Assembly: GCF_002973595.1 (NCBI RefSeq)
Contig: NZ_PVEO01000001.1
Span: 124,001-188,000, forward strand
Direction: 5' to 3'
Origin: Jejuia pallidilutea
GTDB taxonomy: Bacteria; Bacteroidota; Bacteroidia; Flavobacteriales; Flavobacteriaceae
DNA: 64,000 bases
The notes beneath the pieces are model-generated. The model was not told the origin of the DNA. It was given only the letters and a program-made list of their open reading frames with translations, and searched no databases. Of the stretch, positions 1 to 9,650 are shown piece by piece (the first letter of the stretch is position 1; every line of letters starts with the position of its first letter). The translations under genes were made by a program, and so were the position numbers.

Positions 1-894
1 AACTGGTTACTAGATAAATATTGGCATACCTTTACCATAACTATTGCGGCTCAGTTTGGAATTATTCCTATTAGCCTTTATTATTTCCATCAGTTTCCAG
101 GGCTTTTCTTTATTTCAAATTTAGTAATTATTCCATTTTTAGGAGTTGTTCTTGCTTTTGGTGTTCTAATAATGCTGTTAGCGGTACTTAATGTACTGCC
201 AAAAATAATAGCGTCTCTGTTTGGTTCGGTAATAAGTTGGATGAATAATTTTATAGGTTGGGTTGCCCACCAAGAGGGATTTTTGTTTCAAGATATTCCT
301 TTCAATATTTTATATGTATTAGGTTTCTATGGGCTTACCATTGCTTTTTTTAAATGGTTCTTCAAAAAGAATTATACCAACTTAAAATTATTGTTAATTG
401 CAATTATTCTATTACAGTGTATTTTTATTTATACTGAATATTCTAAACCCGAAAAACAATTTATAGTGTTTCATAAAAGTAGATATTCATTAATTGGAGA
501 CACACATAACAACAAAATTACTTTTGCACATGATTTTGACAGTATTATTACATTAAATACTAATGTAATTAGAGATTACGCCGTTAAACATCATTTAAAA
601 ACTGAAGAACAACAAAACATAGCTCCTATTTATAATTTGAATAACAAAATACTTTTAGTTGTTGATAGTTTGGGCGTATACAATGTTACCCGTTTTAAAC
701 CCGATTATGTGCTATTAAGACAGTCGCCAAAAATAAACCTAAACCGACTTATAGATTCCCTAAAACCTAAACAGATAATTGCAGATGGTAGCAATTATAA
801 ATCTTACATAGAGCATTGGGAGGTAATTTGTAAAAAAAGAAAACTCCCTTTTCACCAAACCAGCAAAAAAGGAGCTTTTGTTTTAAATTATTAA
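1..894 (+). CDS. comEC: ComEC/Rec2-family competence protein, C-terminal part (5' truncated by window)
   Basis: Reading frame 1 is open from the first base to TAA at 892-894, giving about 297 visible residues; the true start lies before the window. The visible part begins with several hydrophobic segments (internal positions roughly 12-75 and 95-140), as expected for the competence-domain membrane channel that brings single-stranded DNA into the cytoplasm. It ends with a soluble domain of about 150 residues. That tail resembles the reduced metallo-beta-lactamase-like end of Bacteroidetes ComEC proteins, but no HxHxDH metal motif is visible, so nuclease activity is doubtful. The assignment rests on overall pattern and is moderately secure. 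An apparent ATG at 172 is internal and is not the start. Confidence 0.72.
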   Translation, partial: NWLLDKYWHTFTITIAAQFGIIPISLYYFHQFPGLFFISNLVIIPFLGVVLAFGVLIMLLAVLNVLPKIIASLFGSVISWMNNFIGWVAHQEGFLFQDIPFNILYVLGFYGLTIAFFKWFFKKNYTNLKLLLIAIILLQCIFIYTEYSKPEKQFIVFHKSRYSLIGDTHNNKITFAHDFDSIITLNTNVIRDYAVKHHLKTEEQQNIAPIYNLNNKILLVVDSLGVYNVTRFKPDYVLLRQSPKINLNRLIDSLKPKQIIADGSNYKSYIEHWEVICKKRKLPFHQTSKKGAFVLNY

Positions 895-897
895 ATC

Positions 898-1446
898 TTA
901 CTCTTTAAATTCAGATTTGAATGTTTTATAATATTCATTAAAATCCTCTTGGGTTTTAATGTCCTTATGATCATCGTTTTTAAACAACTTTAAGTACAGT
1001 TCTAACTGAGTTGGTTTTTGATAACCCCTTATAGGCGCAATAACATCAGCATTTTCATCAAAAAACACAATTGTTGGGTATGCGCTTATTTGTAAATACC
1101 TTGCGAGTTCGTGCGCACTATTTCGGGTTTTGGCTCTTGCTTCATTGTAACCAGGATTAGCATACGAATTGTCCTTATACGAAACCACATCGTTACCTTC
1201 ACCATTAAACTTAACGGCATAATAATTTTTGTTCACATAGTCTATAACATCTGGGTTGCTAAATGTATTTTTATCTAACATTTTACAAGGGCCACACCAC
1301 ACGGTATAAACATCCATCATAATTTTTTTTGGTGTTTGTTTTTGAAGGGCAATAGCCTCTTCTAAAGACACCCAATTTATCTCCTGAGCTATCCCAGAAA
1401 CCGAGGTTACCAAGGCTAGCATTACTATAATTACTGTTTTTTTCAT
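898..1446 (-). CDS. Secreted thioredoxin-fold protein (WCGPC active site)
   Basis: The protein has 182 residues with a Sec signal peptide over about residues 1-21 (positive MKK start, hydrophobic core, cleavage near IAQ). The redox motif W-C-G-P-C-K is at residues 50-55. A cis-proline-like AYPT lies further on. This is a thioredoxin_7/DUF255-like fold acting in the periplasm, where such proteins reduce or isomerise disulfides of client proteins. The family is known, but the client is not. It converges on comEC with only three bases between the stop codons, and is followed on its own strand by nothing closely coupled. Confidence 0.85.
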   Translation of the reverse strand: MKKTVIIVMLALVTSVSGIAQEINWVSLEEAIALQKQTPKKIMMDVYTVWCGPCKMLDKNTFSNPDVIDYVNKNYYAVKFNGEGNDVVSYKDNSYANPGYNEARAKTRNSAHELARYLQISAYPTIVFFDENADVIAPIRGYQKPTQLELYLKLFKNDDHKDIKTQEDFNEYYKTFKSEFKE

Positions 1447-1533
1447 GTTTAGTTTGTTGCAAATGATATGCCGAACTTACAAAAAAAGGGCATAAAGAGG
1501 TGCTTTTTGAATAATTTTTAACGCTTTTTTCGA

Positions 1534-3309
1534 TTAACGCACCCCGTGCATTAGTTTTTTTAATAAAGGATGAAGCAATAAAGAAACAAGCCCTAACCCT
1601 ATTGGTATAAATGTGAATATTAAAAAGAAAAACGAAAGACCATGCTCGCTGGTAATTTTTTCAATATCGCCTCCTACATAATGTGCTAACTTGTTACCAA
1701 TTGCAATTGCCAAATAATAAACACCAAACATAAAAGCTACCATACGCCCAGGAACTAGTTTGCTTAAATAAGATAATCCCATTGGGCTTAAACACATTTC
1801 GCCTAAAGTGTGAAACAAATAAGCAAACACTAACCAAGCCATACTTAAGCTAGCAGTTTTAGCCCCTAGAGGTACGTCTTTGGCACCAAATGCTAAAAAA
1901 CCAAAACCCACACCTAAAAGAGCTAGTCCTAAAAAATACTTTACTGATGCAGGTGGATTATATTTACTATCCCACCACTTAGTGAACAAGGGAGCAAATA
2001 TTATGATAAAAAGTGAATTTAATATTGCAAACCAAGTAATTGGAACTTCAGTCTCAGTAGATTGAAATTCTATAAATAATTTATATAATACTATTGCCCA
2101 AACGATAACAAAACTAATACCAAGTATAACATTAGATAATCCTATTCTTTTAAAAGTTTTTCTAAATAAGCTTATAAGCACATAAGTAATAACGCAGAGA
2201 GGTACTACTGTTACAATTAAATCGATAATTTTAAACGTTGTTGCAGCTCCACCTTCTAAAATTCTATTAGTATAATCTCTTGTGTAAATTGGCAAAGAAC
2301 CAGCCGCCTGCTCGAAAGCTGCCCAGAAAAAGATGGTAAACAAACAAAAAATAGAAAAAGCTATCATTCTATCCCTTTCAATTTTAACATATCTAGGTAT
2401 TCTAACTATTAAAAGTACAATAAATGTTATTGCAGCTAGCAAAGCAAAAAATAAAGAATTTGGCATTCCAGCAACAGTAAAACTAAAGGTATATATGTTG
2501 CCTATTTTACTTAATGGATCATTGATAATAAATATGAGTGCTGATACAACAAAAACCAGTATAAGAATATAATCAACTACTAAAAATTTATTAAGCTTAA
2601 CACCTTTACTTGAAACCACATCGGAATCGTTTACTAAACCATCTATTAAATCAACTTTTTCATTTTTTGGTTTGGCTCCAATATCTCCAAAAAGTGATTG
2701 AGCATATTGAAATTGTAACATTCCCAATAACATAAAAATTCCAGCAAGCCCAAAACCATAACTCCAACCAATTTTTTCACCTACCCATCCACAAAGCATA
2801 ATACCAATAAATGCTCCGGCATTAACACCCATGTAAAAAATATTGTAAGCTCCATCTTTTTTTTCATCATGCCCTTCGTACATTTTAGAGATTATAGAGG
2901 TCATGTTAGGTTTAAAAAAGCCATTACCTACAATTAAGAATGCAATCCCTATGTATAAAAATGTAGGTGTTTCTATAGCCATGGAGGCGTGCCCTAAGGT
3001 CATTAACAAAGCCCCAATTACCACAGCCATTCTGTATCCTATTTTATTATCGGCTAACCAACCTCCAACTAGAGGTGTTAAGTACACCAACATTGCGTAA
3101 GTACCTAAAAGTGATAATGCCGCTTCAGATGTCCAAGCCCAACCAGGATTATCACCAATAAGTGCCCCGGTTAAAAATATTACTAAAATAGCGCGCATTC
3201 CATAATAGGAAAAGCGCTCCCACATCTCGGTAAAAAACAGAACAAACAATCCTGACGGATGCCCTAATACTTTATCTTCAAAAAAATGATCGGTTGAGTT
3301 TTGTGCCAT
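1534..3309 (-). CDS. POT/PTR-family proton-dependent oligopeptide transporter (long paralogue)
   Basis: 591 residues and about 12-14 hydrophobic segments. The N-terminal ExWERFSYYG segment (near residue 28) is the proton-coupling ExxER motif of POT carriers. GGWLAD and FYMGVNAGAF are the family signatures of transmembrane segments 2-3 and 5. It imports di- or tripeptides across the inner membrane using the proton gradient. Compared with the neighbouring paralogue it carries an extra loop of about 60-90 residues and extra hydrophobic segments around residues 215-300. It lies 34 bases downstream of the second POT gene, which follows a DPP-IV peptidase, so the three probably form one peptide-utilisation operon. 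Confidence 0.92.
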   Translation of the reverse strand: MAQNSTDHFFEDKVLGHPSGLFVLFFTEMWERFSYYGMRAILVIFLTGALIGDNPGWAWTSEAALSLLGTYAMLVYLTPLVGGWLADNKIGYRMAVVIGALLMTLGHASMAIETPTFLYIGIAFLIVGNGFFKPNMTSIISKMYEGHDEKKDGAYNIFYMGVNAGAFIGIMLCGWVGEKIGWSYGFGLAGIFMLLGMLQFQYAQSLFGDIGAKPKNEKVDLIDGLVNDSDVVSSKGVKLNKFLVVDYILILVFVVSALIFIINDPLSKIGNIYTFSFTVAGMPNSLFFALLAAITFIVLLIVRIPRYVKIERDRMIAFSIFCLFTIFFWAAFEQAAGSLPIYTRDYTNRILEGGAATTFKIIDLIVTVVPLCVITYVLISLFRKTFKRIGLSNVILGISFVIVWAIVLYKLFIEFQSTETEVPITWFAILNSLFIIIFAPLFTKWWDSKYNPPASVKYFLGLALLGVGFGFLAFGAKDVPLGAKTASLSMAWLVFAYLFHTLGEMCLSPMGLSYLSKLVPGRMVAFMFGVYYLAIAIGNKLAHYVGGDIEKITSEHGLSFFFLIFTFIPIGLGLVSLLLHPLLKKLMHGVR

Positions 3310-3343
3310 AGCTATATTAATTAAAAAACTTTAAATTTAAAGG

Positions 3344-4738
3344 CTAGTTGTTTATTGCTGGATCAGCAAGTTCATATGCTTCCTGTTCCAACATTTCCCT
3401 TTCGTTATCTTCTGCACCGTGAGTTAAACTTTCTAGTTTTTTTCTAAAGAGCAGAACTAGAATTCCAAAAATCACACAAAAAACGGCGATACCAGTAAAG
3501 ACAGTAAATTCACCTAAGCCTTCAGCAGATTCTCCTAATAATCCTGCAAGTTTATTGCCAAATCCTGTCATTGCAAAATATACACCCATCATAATTGACG
3601 CATACTTCACAGGCGCCAATTTAGTTATGTATGACAATGCCACGGGTGAAATGCATAATTCCCCAACCGTATGAAATAAGTACGCCAAAACCAACCAATA
3701 CATAGCTGACGCTCCTGTGCTCTCAAATTGAGCTGATGCAGCAGACATAAAAAAGAATCCAGTGCCCATTATTATCAATCCAATTATCATTTTAAAGAGT
3801 GACGTTGCTACCTTACCTTTTAGTTTTCTTTTAGCCCAATATAATGCAACTGAAGTTCCCAGAAATATTATGAACATAGCATTAAGCGATTGAAACCAAG
3901 ACGCAGGAACTTCCCAACCAAACAACATTCTATTGGTATTTTCCATTGCATAAATATTCATGAGCCCACCTGCTTGCTCAAAAGCTCCCCAAAACACTAT
4001 TACTAGTAAGAACGAAATAAACAATACAATTACCCTGTCCTTTTCAACTTTAGTTAAAGGCCTATTCATGGCTTCTTTCTCTTCTTTATTCTCAGATTTA
4101 CCTAAAAAATTCCCAACATGTTTTAAATATTTTTGACCAAGAACATATTGAATTAAACCTAAAGTCATACCAATTCCTGCAAGCCCAAATCCGTAATGCC
4201 AACCATGTACCTCTCCAACATAACCAACTATTAAACTTGACAAAAAAGCACCTATGTTTATTCCTATATAAAATATAGTGAAACCCTTATCCCTTCTAAT
4301 GTCACCTTGCTTGTACAACCCACCAACCATAGTAGATATATTCGGCTTCAACATTCCAACTCCAGCAATTATTAAGCCCAAACCTGTGTAAAATGCCCAC
4401 ATTTGCTCCACGGCTAATATACTATGTCCTGCAACTAAAATTATACCTCCGTATAGCACAGACTTTTTTTGGCCTAATAATTTATCTGCAATCCAACCAC
4501 CAGGAATAGAAGCTACGTAAACCAACATTGTATACCACCCATAAAGAGCTAAAGCATCACCATTAGACCAACCTAAACCTGGATTATCACCAGTAGTAAC
4601 ATGAACAAGATATAATACCAAAATTGCCCTCATACCGTAATATGAAAAGCGTTCCCACATCTCGGTAAAAAACAGAACGTACAAGCCTAGTGGATGTCCA
4701 AATAATTCTTTTTGTTTTATTGTATTAGAATTTGCCAT
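3344..4738 (-). CDS. POT/PTR-family proton-dependent oligopeptide transporter (short paralogue)
   Basis: 464 residues with the same ExWERFSYYG proton-coupling motif, a GGWIAD motif and FYIGINIGAF, so a second POT peptide symporter in tandem with the one at 1534-3309. It lacks the extra central helices of that paralogue and ends in a charged cytoplasmic tail. The tandem arrangement points to an ancient duplication, perhaps with divided substrate range. It sits 23 bases downstream of the DPP-IV-type peptidase that would supply dipeptides in the periplasm. Transport of short peptides is secure from the family; the substrate preference of each copy is not visible. Confidence 0.92.
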   Translation of the reverse strand: MANSNTIKQKELFGHPLGLYVLFFTEMWERFSYYGMRAILVLYLVHVTTGDNPGLGWSNGDALALYGWYTMLVYVASIPGGWIADKLLGQKKSVLYGGIILVAGHSILAVEQMWAFYTGLGLIIAGVGMLKPNISTMVGGLYKQGDIRRDKGFTIFYIGINIGAFLSSLIVGYVGEVHGWHYGFGLAGIGMTLGLIQYVLGQKYLKHVGNFLGKSENKEEKEAMNRPLTKVEKDRVIVLFISFLLVIVFWGAFEQAGGLMNIYAMENTNRMLFGWEVPASWFQSLNAMFIIFLGTSVALYWAKRKLKGKVATSLFKMIIGLIIMGTGFFFMSAASAQFESTGASAMYWLVLAYLFHTVGELCISPVALSYITKLAPVKYASIMMGVYFAMTGFGNKLAGLLGESAEGLGEFTVFTGIAVFCVIFGILVLLFRKKLESLTHGAEDNEREMLEQEAYELADPAINN

Positions 4739-4761
4739 AAATATGTTTGATTAGTTAGTAC

Positions 4762-6993
4762 TTATCCTTTTAATTGAGATTCAACCTCTTGCTTTTCTTT
4801 AGGTTCTTTAATTTTATCGCCTAATGTTTCGTTGATAAAGCTAGTCATTTTTTTGTAGAGATGTAACCTTGTGTTTCCGCCGTAAATACTATGATTTTTG
4901 TCGGGGTACATTGCCCATTTAAATTGTTTATTGGCTTGCACCAAAGCTTCTACCAAACGCATTGAGTTTTGTACATGAACGTTATCGTCTGCGGTACCAT
5001 GAATTAGTAAAAAATCGCCTTTTAATTTATCTACATGGTTTATAGGGGAGTTTTCATCATAACCACTGGGGTTATTTTGTGGTGTCCCCAAATAACGCTC
5101 TGTATAAATAGTATCATAAAAACGCCAGCTTGTTACAGGCGCTACAGCAATGGCCATTTTAAATACATCATTTCCTTTAAACAGGGCATTGCTACTCATA
5201 AAACCACCATAGCTCCATCCCCAAATGCCAATTCTGGTTGCATCAATATAGGGTAATTCGGCCAATTGTTTTGCAGCCTCAATTTGGTCTTCTACTTCGT
5301 ATTTCCCTAAATCGTTTTGTGTTATTTTCTTAAACTCGGCTCCTTTAAATCCTGTACCCCTACCATCAACACAAACTACAATGTAGCCTTGTTGCGCTAG
5401 CATTTGGTACCAGTAATCGTTGGTGCTATGCCAACTGTTAGCAACCGATTGCGAACCCGGGCCAGAGTACTGCGCCATAAAAAGTGGATATTGTTTGGTA
5501 GCATCAAAATTTGATGGTTTTATCATCCACATGTTCAAATCGTTACCATTAACACTTAAGGTACTGAATTCCTTTTTTGATGTTTTAAAACTTGAAAGCT
5601 TTTGAGCTAATTTATCGTTATCCTTTATAGACGTTATAAGCTTACCAGACGATGTACTATGTAATGTATATTTTGGTGGCGTTGTAGCACTAGAAAAGGT
5701 ATTAATAAAATACGAAAAATCTGCGCTAAAAGCGGCACTATTTGTTCCTATAGTTGCTGTTAAACGCTGCTTATTTCTACCATTTAATTTTATGCTGTAC
5801 ACATCTCGATTTATAGAGCCATTTTCGGTAGATTGGTAAAAAATGGTATTGCGCTCATCATCATAACCATAATAATTGGTAACTTCCCAATTACCCTTTG
5901 TTACTTGGTTTTTCAAATCTCCATTTTTTGAATAGTGGTAAATATGGTTATAGCCATCCTTCTCGCTCGTCCATATAAAACTATTATCTTTTAAAAATGT
6001 TAAGTTATCGGTAACATCAATATAGGCTTTATCCTTTTCAGCTAGCACCAATTTAGATGTATTATCTTCAGCATTAATAAACCATAAATCTAGTTCGTTT
6101 TGATTTCGGTTCATATACTGTGCACTTAAAACATTGGCATTATTAGTCCACTTAATTCTTGGAATATAATAGTCTTTATATGTTTTTCCAACATTTATAT
6201 TAGCAATTTTATCTGTATCTAAATCATAAATATGTAATGATATCTCTGAGTTATTTTCGCCTGCTTTAGGATATTTAAATACTTGTTGTGTTTGGTATAG
6301 AGCTTTACCGTAAATATCCATAGAGAATTCAGGCACATTAGTTTCATCAAATCTTATAAATGCAATTTTGTTGCTTGCTTTGTTCCAATCGAAAGCGCGT
6401 ACAATTGAAAACTCCTCTTCGTAAACCCAATCGGCAATACCATTTATAATTTTATTTTTTTCGCCATCAAAAGTAATTTGCTTGATGGTGCTAGATGCTA
6501 AATCTTTTACATATAAATTATTCTGAAAAGCAAAAGCTATTTTTGAGCCATCGGGAGAAAATGTTGGTTCTTGTATTTTATTTTCAAAAACCCTATTTAT
6601 GGTTTTGGTATTTATGTTATAAACATAATAATATGCCAAAGAGGAGCGCCTGTAAATAGATTGTTCTTCTGTAGCTAAAAGTACTTTTTGCTCATCGTTA
6701 CTAAAGGTATAATCTGTAAAGTAATCTAGCTCTGGGATATTGGAAGCAGATACTAAAGTCTCTACTTTTTTTTGGGTTTTATAATCGTAAATATCTATAG
6801 CTGTTGAGCGTGTTGCCCTATCAAAATTTAAAACCGAATATTGTTGCCCATTTTTCATAGAATGTAAGGCATCCATTCTTTCAGTTCTAAAAGCACCGCT
6901 CCAAATGTCTTCTAAGGTAATTGCTTTGGTTTGCGCGTAAAGAGAAATAGAAATGAATAGGTAAACACAAAGGGAGAATTTTAAGTATTTCAC
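4762..6993 (-). CDS. S9-family dipeptidyl peptidase IV, exported
   Basis: 743 residues. A signal peptide occupies about 1-20. The first two thirds is the DPP-IV beta-propeller, with the substrate N-terminus-binding segment DWVYEEEF. The C-terminal third is an alpha/beta hydrolase with the nucleophile in G-W-S-Y-G-G, the aspartate in the HGTADDNVH segment and the histidine in DKNHS, in the usual order. The enzyme removes X-Pro or X-Ala dipeptides from peptide N-termini in the periplasm. The two POT transporters directly downstream would import the dipeptides released. Translation starts at the ATG at 6993, leaving a 376-base upstream region. Confidence 0.93.
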   Translation of the reverse strand: MKYLKFSLCVYLFISISLYAQTKAITLEDIWSGAFRTERMDALHSMKNGQQYSVLNFDRATRSTAIDIYDYKTQKKVETLVSASNIPELDYFTDYTFSNDEQKVLLATEEQSIYRRSSLAYYYVYNINTKTINRVFENKIQEPTFSPDGSKIAFAFQNNLYVKDLASSTIKQITFDGEKNKIINGIADWVYEEEFSIVRAFDWNKASNKIAFIRFDETNVPEFSMDIYGKALYQTQQVFKYPKAGENNSEISLHIYDLDTDKIANINVGKTYKDYYIPRIKWTNNANVLSAQYMNRNQNELDLWFINAEDNTSKLVLAEKDKAYIDVTDNLTFLKDNSFIWTSEKDGYNHIYHYSKNGDLKNQVTKGNWEVTNYYGYDDERNTIFYQSTENGSINRDVYSIKLNGRNKQRLTATIGTNSAAFSADFSYFINTFSSATTPPKYTLHSTSSGKLITSIKDNDKLAQKLSSFKTSKKEFSTLSVNGNDLNMWMIKPSNFDATKQYPLFMAQYSGPGSQSVANSWHSTNDYWYQMLAQQGYIVVCVDGRGTGFKGAEFKKITQNDLGKYEVEDQIEAAKQLAELPYIDATRIGIWGWSYGGFMSSNALFKGNDVFKMAIAVAPVTSWRFYDTIYTERYLGTPQNNPSGYDENSPINHVDKLKGDFLLIHGTADDNVHVQNSMRLVEALVQANKQFKWAMYPDKNHSIYGGNTRLHLYKKMTSFINETLGDKIKEPKEKQEVESQLKG

Positions 6994-7369
6994 ACATTTA
7001 AATTTTAGTAATTATTCAACTTTATATTCATATAAAATTGAGAACGTGTACAACACAACGTTCTCAAAATAAATTTTTAAGTATCTTGTTCTGCAAAGAA
7101 ATATTTAAAATTTACTAATATTCGTTTACTAGGTGTATGTCTGTTTTGCTTACAACCATTCAACTTCCAATTCCATCTATTTCAATACAATAAAATAGCA
7201 AATCTGATATGATTTGCCAGAAAAAACATTTAATTTATAAACCGTTTTCAAGTTTACTAAAAATTATGTAATTAACCGAAATTATTAACAGTTAAATAAC
7301 GCCGTTTATTAAGTTAGCTAATTTTAGTATCAAGAGTAGTATCTTTGCATTTTAAAAAAATATGCCACT
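6994..7369. other. Divergent intergenic region between DPP IV and HMG-CoA reductase
   Basis: 376 bases with no gene. It holds a 10-bp-arm inverted repeat (7038-7067, listed separately) and a Bacteroidetes-type -7 box TATCTTTG at 7340-7347, about 22 bases before the HMG-CoA reductase ATG. A promoter for the leftward peptidase operon must also lie here, but I could not single out a convincing one. The rest is AT-rich sequence without recognisable structure. Confidence 0.5.
7038..7067. repeat. Inverted repeat with 10-bp perfect arms
   Basis: TTGAGAACGT (7038-7047) and ACGTTCTCAA (7058-7067) are perfect reverse complements separated by 10 bases. It lies 45 bases upstream of the DPP-IV start codon. 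It could be an operator for the peptide operon, or a terminator-like hairpin left from a lost gene. No gene ends next to it, so the first reading is slightly preferred. Confidence 0.6.
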
Positions 7370-8686
7370 ATGAGCAAAACAATTTCTGGGTTTTCTAAAC
7401 TTTCTAAATCCGAAAAAATTGATTGGATAGTTAACACTTATATTTTCAACAACGAAAATGCAAAAGATATTTTAAAACAGTATTGGAACTCCAATAAACA
7501 ACTACAACAACTCCACGACGAGTTTATAGAAAACACCATTACCAACTATTATTTGCCTTTTGGAGTTGCACCCAATTTTTTAATTAATGGCAAAACCTAC
7601 ACCATACCAATGGCTATAGAAGAAAGCTCGGTAGTGGCCGCAGCAAGTAAAGCTGCAAAATTTTGGCTAGACCGCGGTGGCTTTAAAGCCGAAGTTATTT
7701 CTACTAAAAAAATAGGACAAGTACACTTTAAATACAACGGAAATCCAGAACTTTTAAAAACATATTTCTCTTACATAAAACCAAAGTTAATTAAAGATGC
7801 ACAACCCATTACCGTAAATATGGAAAAGCGCGGTGGTGGTATTTTAGATATTGAGCTACGAGATAAAACTACAGATATTGAAAACTATTACCAACTGCAT
7901 GTGTCTTTTGAGACTTTAGATGCTATGGGTGCAAATTTTATTAATTCCTGTTTAGAACAATTTGCCAAAACCTTTAAAAGTGAAGCTTTGAATTTTGAAG
8001 CTTTTTCTACTGAAGAAAAACATATAGAAATTATAATGAGCATTCTATCTAATTACGTTCCAGAATGCTTGGTTAGAGCCGAAGTAAGTTGCGCTGTAAA
8101 AGACTTAACCGAAAACAACAACGTTTCTGGCGAGGCTTTTGCCCAAAAATTTATACAAGCCGTTAATATAGCAGAAGTAGAACCTTACCGGGCCGTTACC
8201 CACAACAAAGGCATAATGAATGGTATTGATGCCGTTGTTTTGGCAACTGGTAACGATTTTAGGGCTATTGAAGCTGGTGTGCATGCTTATGCAGCTCGTA
8301 ACGGAAAATACAGCAGCTTATCTCATGCCGAAATTAAAGATGGTATTTTTACATTTTGGATAGAAATTCCTCTAGCACTTGGTACGGTTGGCGGTTTAAC
8401 TGGTTTGCACCCATTAGTAAAGTTAGCTTTAGAAATGTTAGGTAAACCTTCTGCCAAAGCATTAATGCAAATTGTAGCGGTTGCTGGTTTAGCCCAAAAT
8501 TTTGCGGCATTACGTTCGCTAACCACCACTGGTATTCAACAAGGACACATGAAAATGCATTTAATGAATATTTTAAACCAATTTGGAGCAAGCCCTTCAG
8601 AAAAAGAAAATCTAGTAAAACACTTTAAAACAGAAACTGTAACACATAGTGCTGTAGTTGAGGCTTTAGAAAAATTAAGGCGTTAA
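7370..8686 (+). CDS. mvaA: Hydroxymethylglutaryl-CoA reductase, class II
   Basis: 438 residues, the usual length of class II HMG-CoA reductases. Motifs seen are DAMGANF (substrate-binding region), H-N-K-G-I-M-N-G with the catalytic lysine, ATGNDFRAIEAG (nucleotide binding), and a C-terminal QQGHMKMH containing the catalytic histidine. The enzyme interconverts HMG-CoA and mevalonate, the committing step of the mevalonate route to isoprenoids, which Flavobacteriia use instead of the MEP route. It carries no membrane anchor, so it is cytosolic. The next gene, a GHMP kinase, starts one base after its stop and is evidently co-transcribed. Confidence 0.93.
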   Translation: MSKTISGFSKLSKSEKIDWIVNTYIFNNENAKDILKQYWNSNKQLQQLHDEFIENTITNYYLPFGVAPNFLINGKTYTIPMAIEESSVVAAASKAAKFWLDRGGFKAEVISTKKIGQVHFKYNGNPELLKTYFSYIKPKLIKDAQPITVNMEKRGGGILDIELRDKTTDIENYYQLHVSFETLDAMGANFINSCLEQFAKTFKSEALNFEAFSTEEKHIEIIMSILSNYVPECLVRAEVSCAVKDLTENNNVSGEAFAQKFIQAVNIAEVEPYRAVTHNKGIMNGIDAVVLATGNDFRAIEAGVHAYAARNGKYSSLSHAEIKDGIFTFWIEIPLALGTVGGLTGLHPLVKLALEMLGKPSAKALMQIVAVAGLAQNFAALRSLTTTGIQQGHMKMHLMNILNQFGASPSEKENLVKHFKTETVTHSAVVEALEKLRR

Positions 8687-8687
8687 A

Positions 8688-9599
8688 TTGGAAACATACA
8701 GAAGCAACGGAAAATTATTATTAACTGGTGAATATGTAGTGCTTGATGGCGCTGTATCGCTTGCCGTACCAACCCAATACGGACAATCACTTGTTATAAA
8801 ACCTATTGAAGCGCAACATTTGTATTGGAAAAGCTTTGACGATACTGGAACATTATGGTTTGAGGGAGCATTTAGTTTCAAGAACTTTGAGATTATAAAT
8901 CAACATCAGAATGAGAGTATCGCGCAACGGCTAAAAGACATACTAAGAGCAGCCAGAATACTAAACCCCGATTTTTTAAACACACCAAATGGATATGAGG
9001 TTGAAACACAATTAGATTTTCCAAAAAATTGGGGACTGGGCACATCTTCAACTTTAATTAATAATGTGGCAAAATGGGCAAATGTTAATGCTTTTAAATT
9101 ACTAGAACTCACCTTTGGAGGTAGCGGATATGATATAGCATGTGCACAACATAACACTGCAATAACCTATCAAATTTTTAATAAGGAACCACGTATCAAT
9201 CCTGTGGCTTTCAATCCAATATTTAAAAAACATCTGTATTTTGTATATCTCAACAAAAAGCAAAACAGTCGTGATGGCATTGCGCACTACAAAGCTTTAG
9301 AACAAGACTTAAAACCCATTATTTCTAAAATTAACACTATTACAGAACAAATGCTTGTATGTAGTGATGTTAATACATTTGAAACATTAATTGAAACTCA
9401 CGAACAACTAATTTCTAAAGCTATACAACAGCCAACTGTTAAATCATTATATTTTAATGATTTTAAAGGCGCTATAAAAAGCTTAGGTGCTTGGGGTGGT
9501 GATTTTATTTTGGCAGCTTCTAAAACAAACCCCAGCCTTTATTTTAAAAACAAAGGCTTTAACACTGTTATTGCTTACAATGATATGATTTTGAAATAA
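8688..9599 (+). CDS. GYDIA-family GHMP kinase
   Basis: 303 residues. The start is TTG at 8688, immediately after the stop of the HMG-CoA reductase; the encoded N-terminus (NGKLLLTGEYVVLDGA) is the conserved GHMP kinase start, so the TTG is credible. The nucleotide-binding motif has the form G-L-G-T-S-S-T (around residue 110), and the family-naming G-Y-D-I-A follows at about residue 147. Such kinases are found in Bacteroidetes beside mevalonate genes and are thought to phosphorylate mevalonate or phosphomevalonate; the exact substrate is not established from sequence. Coupling to the reductase supports an isoprenoid role. Confidence 0.88.
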   Translation: METYRSNGKLLLTGEYVVLDGAVSLAVPTQYGQSLVIKPIEAQHLYWKSFDDTGTLWFEGAFSFKNFEIINQHQNESIAQRLKDILRAARILNPDFLNTPNGYEVETQLDFPKNWGLGTSSTLINNVAKWANVNAFKLLELTFGGSGYDIACAQHNTAITYQIFNKEPRINPVAFNPIFKKHLYFVYLNKKQNSRDGIAHYKALEQDLKPIISKINTITEQMLVCSDVNTFETLIETHEQLISKAIQQPTVKSLYFNDFKGAIKSLGAWGGDFILAASKTNPSLYFKNKGFNTVIAYNDMILK

Positions 9600-9632
9600 A
9601 AAAAAGCCTCAGTAAAACTGAAGCTTTTTTTG
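9600..9632. terminator. Bidirectional intrinsic terminator
   Basis: A hairpin pairing AAAAAAGCcTCAGT with ACTGAaGCTTTTTT around an AAA loop, flanked by A and T runs. It lies between the convergent GYDIA kinase and the periplasmic foldase and can stop transcription from either side. Confidence 0.85.
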
Positions 9633-9650
9633 AGTTAGTTTTTATTTAGT

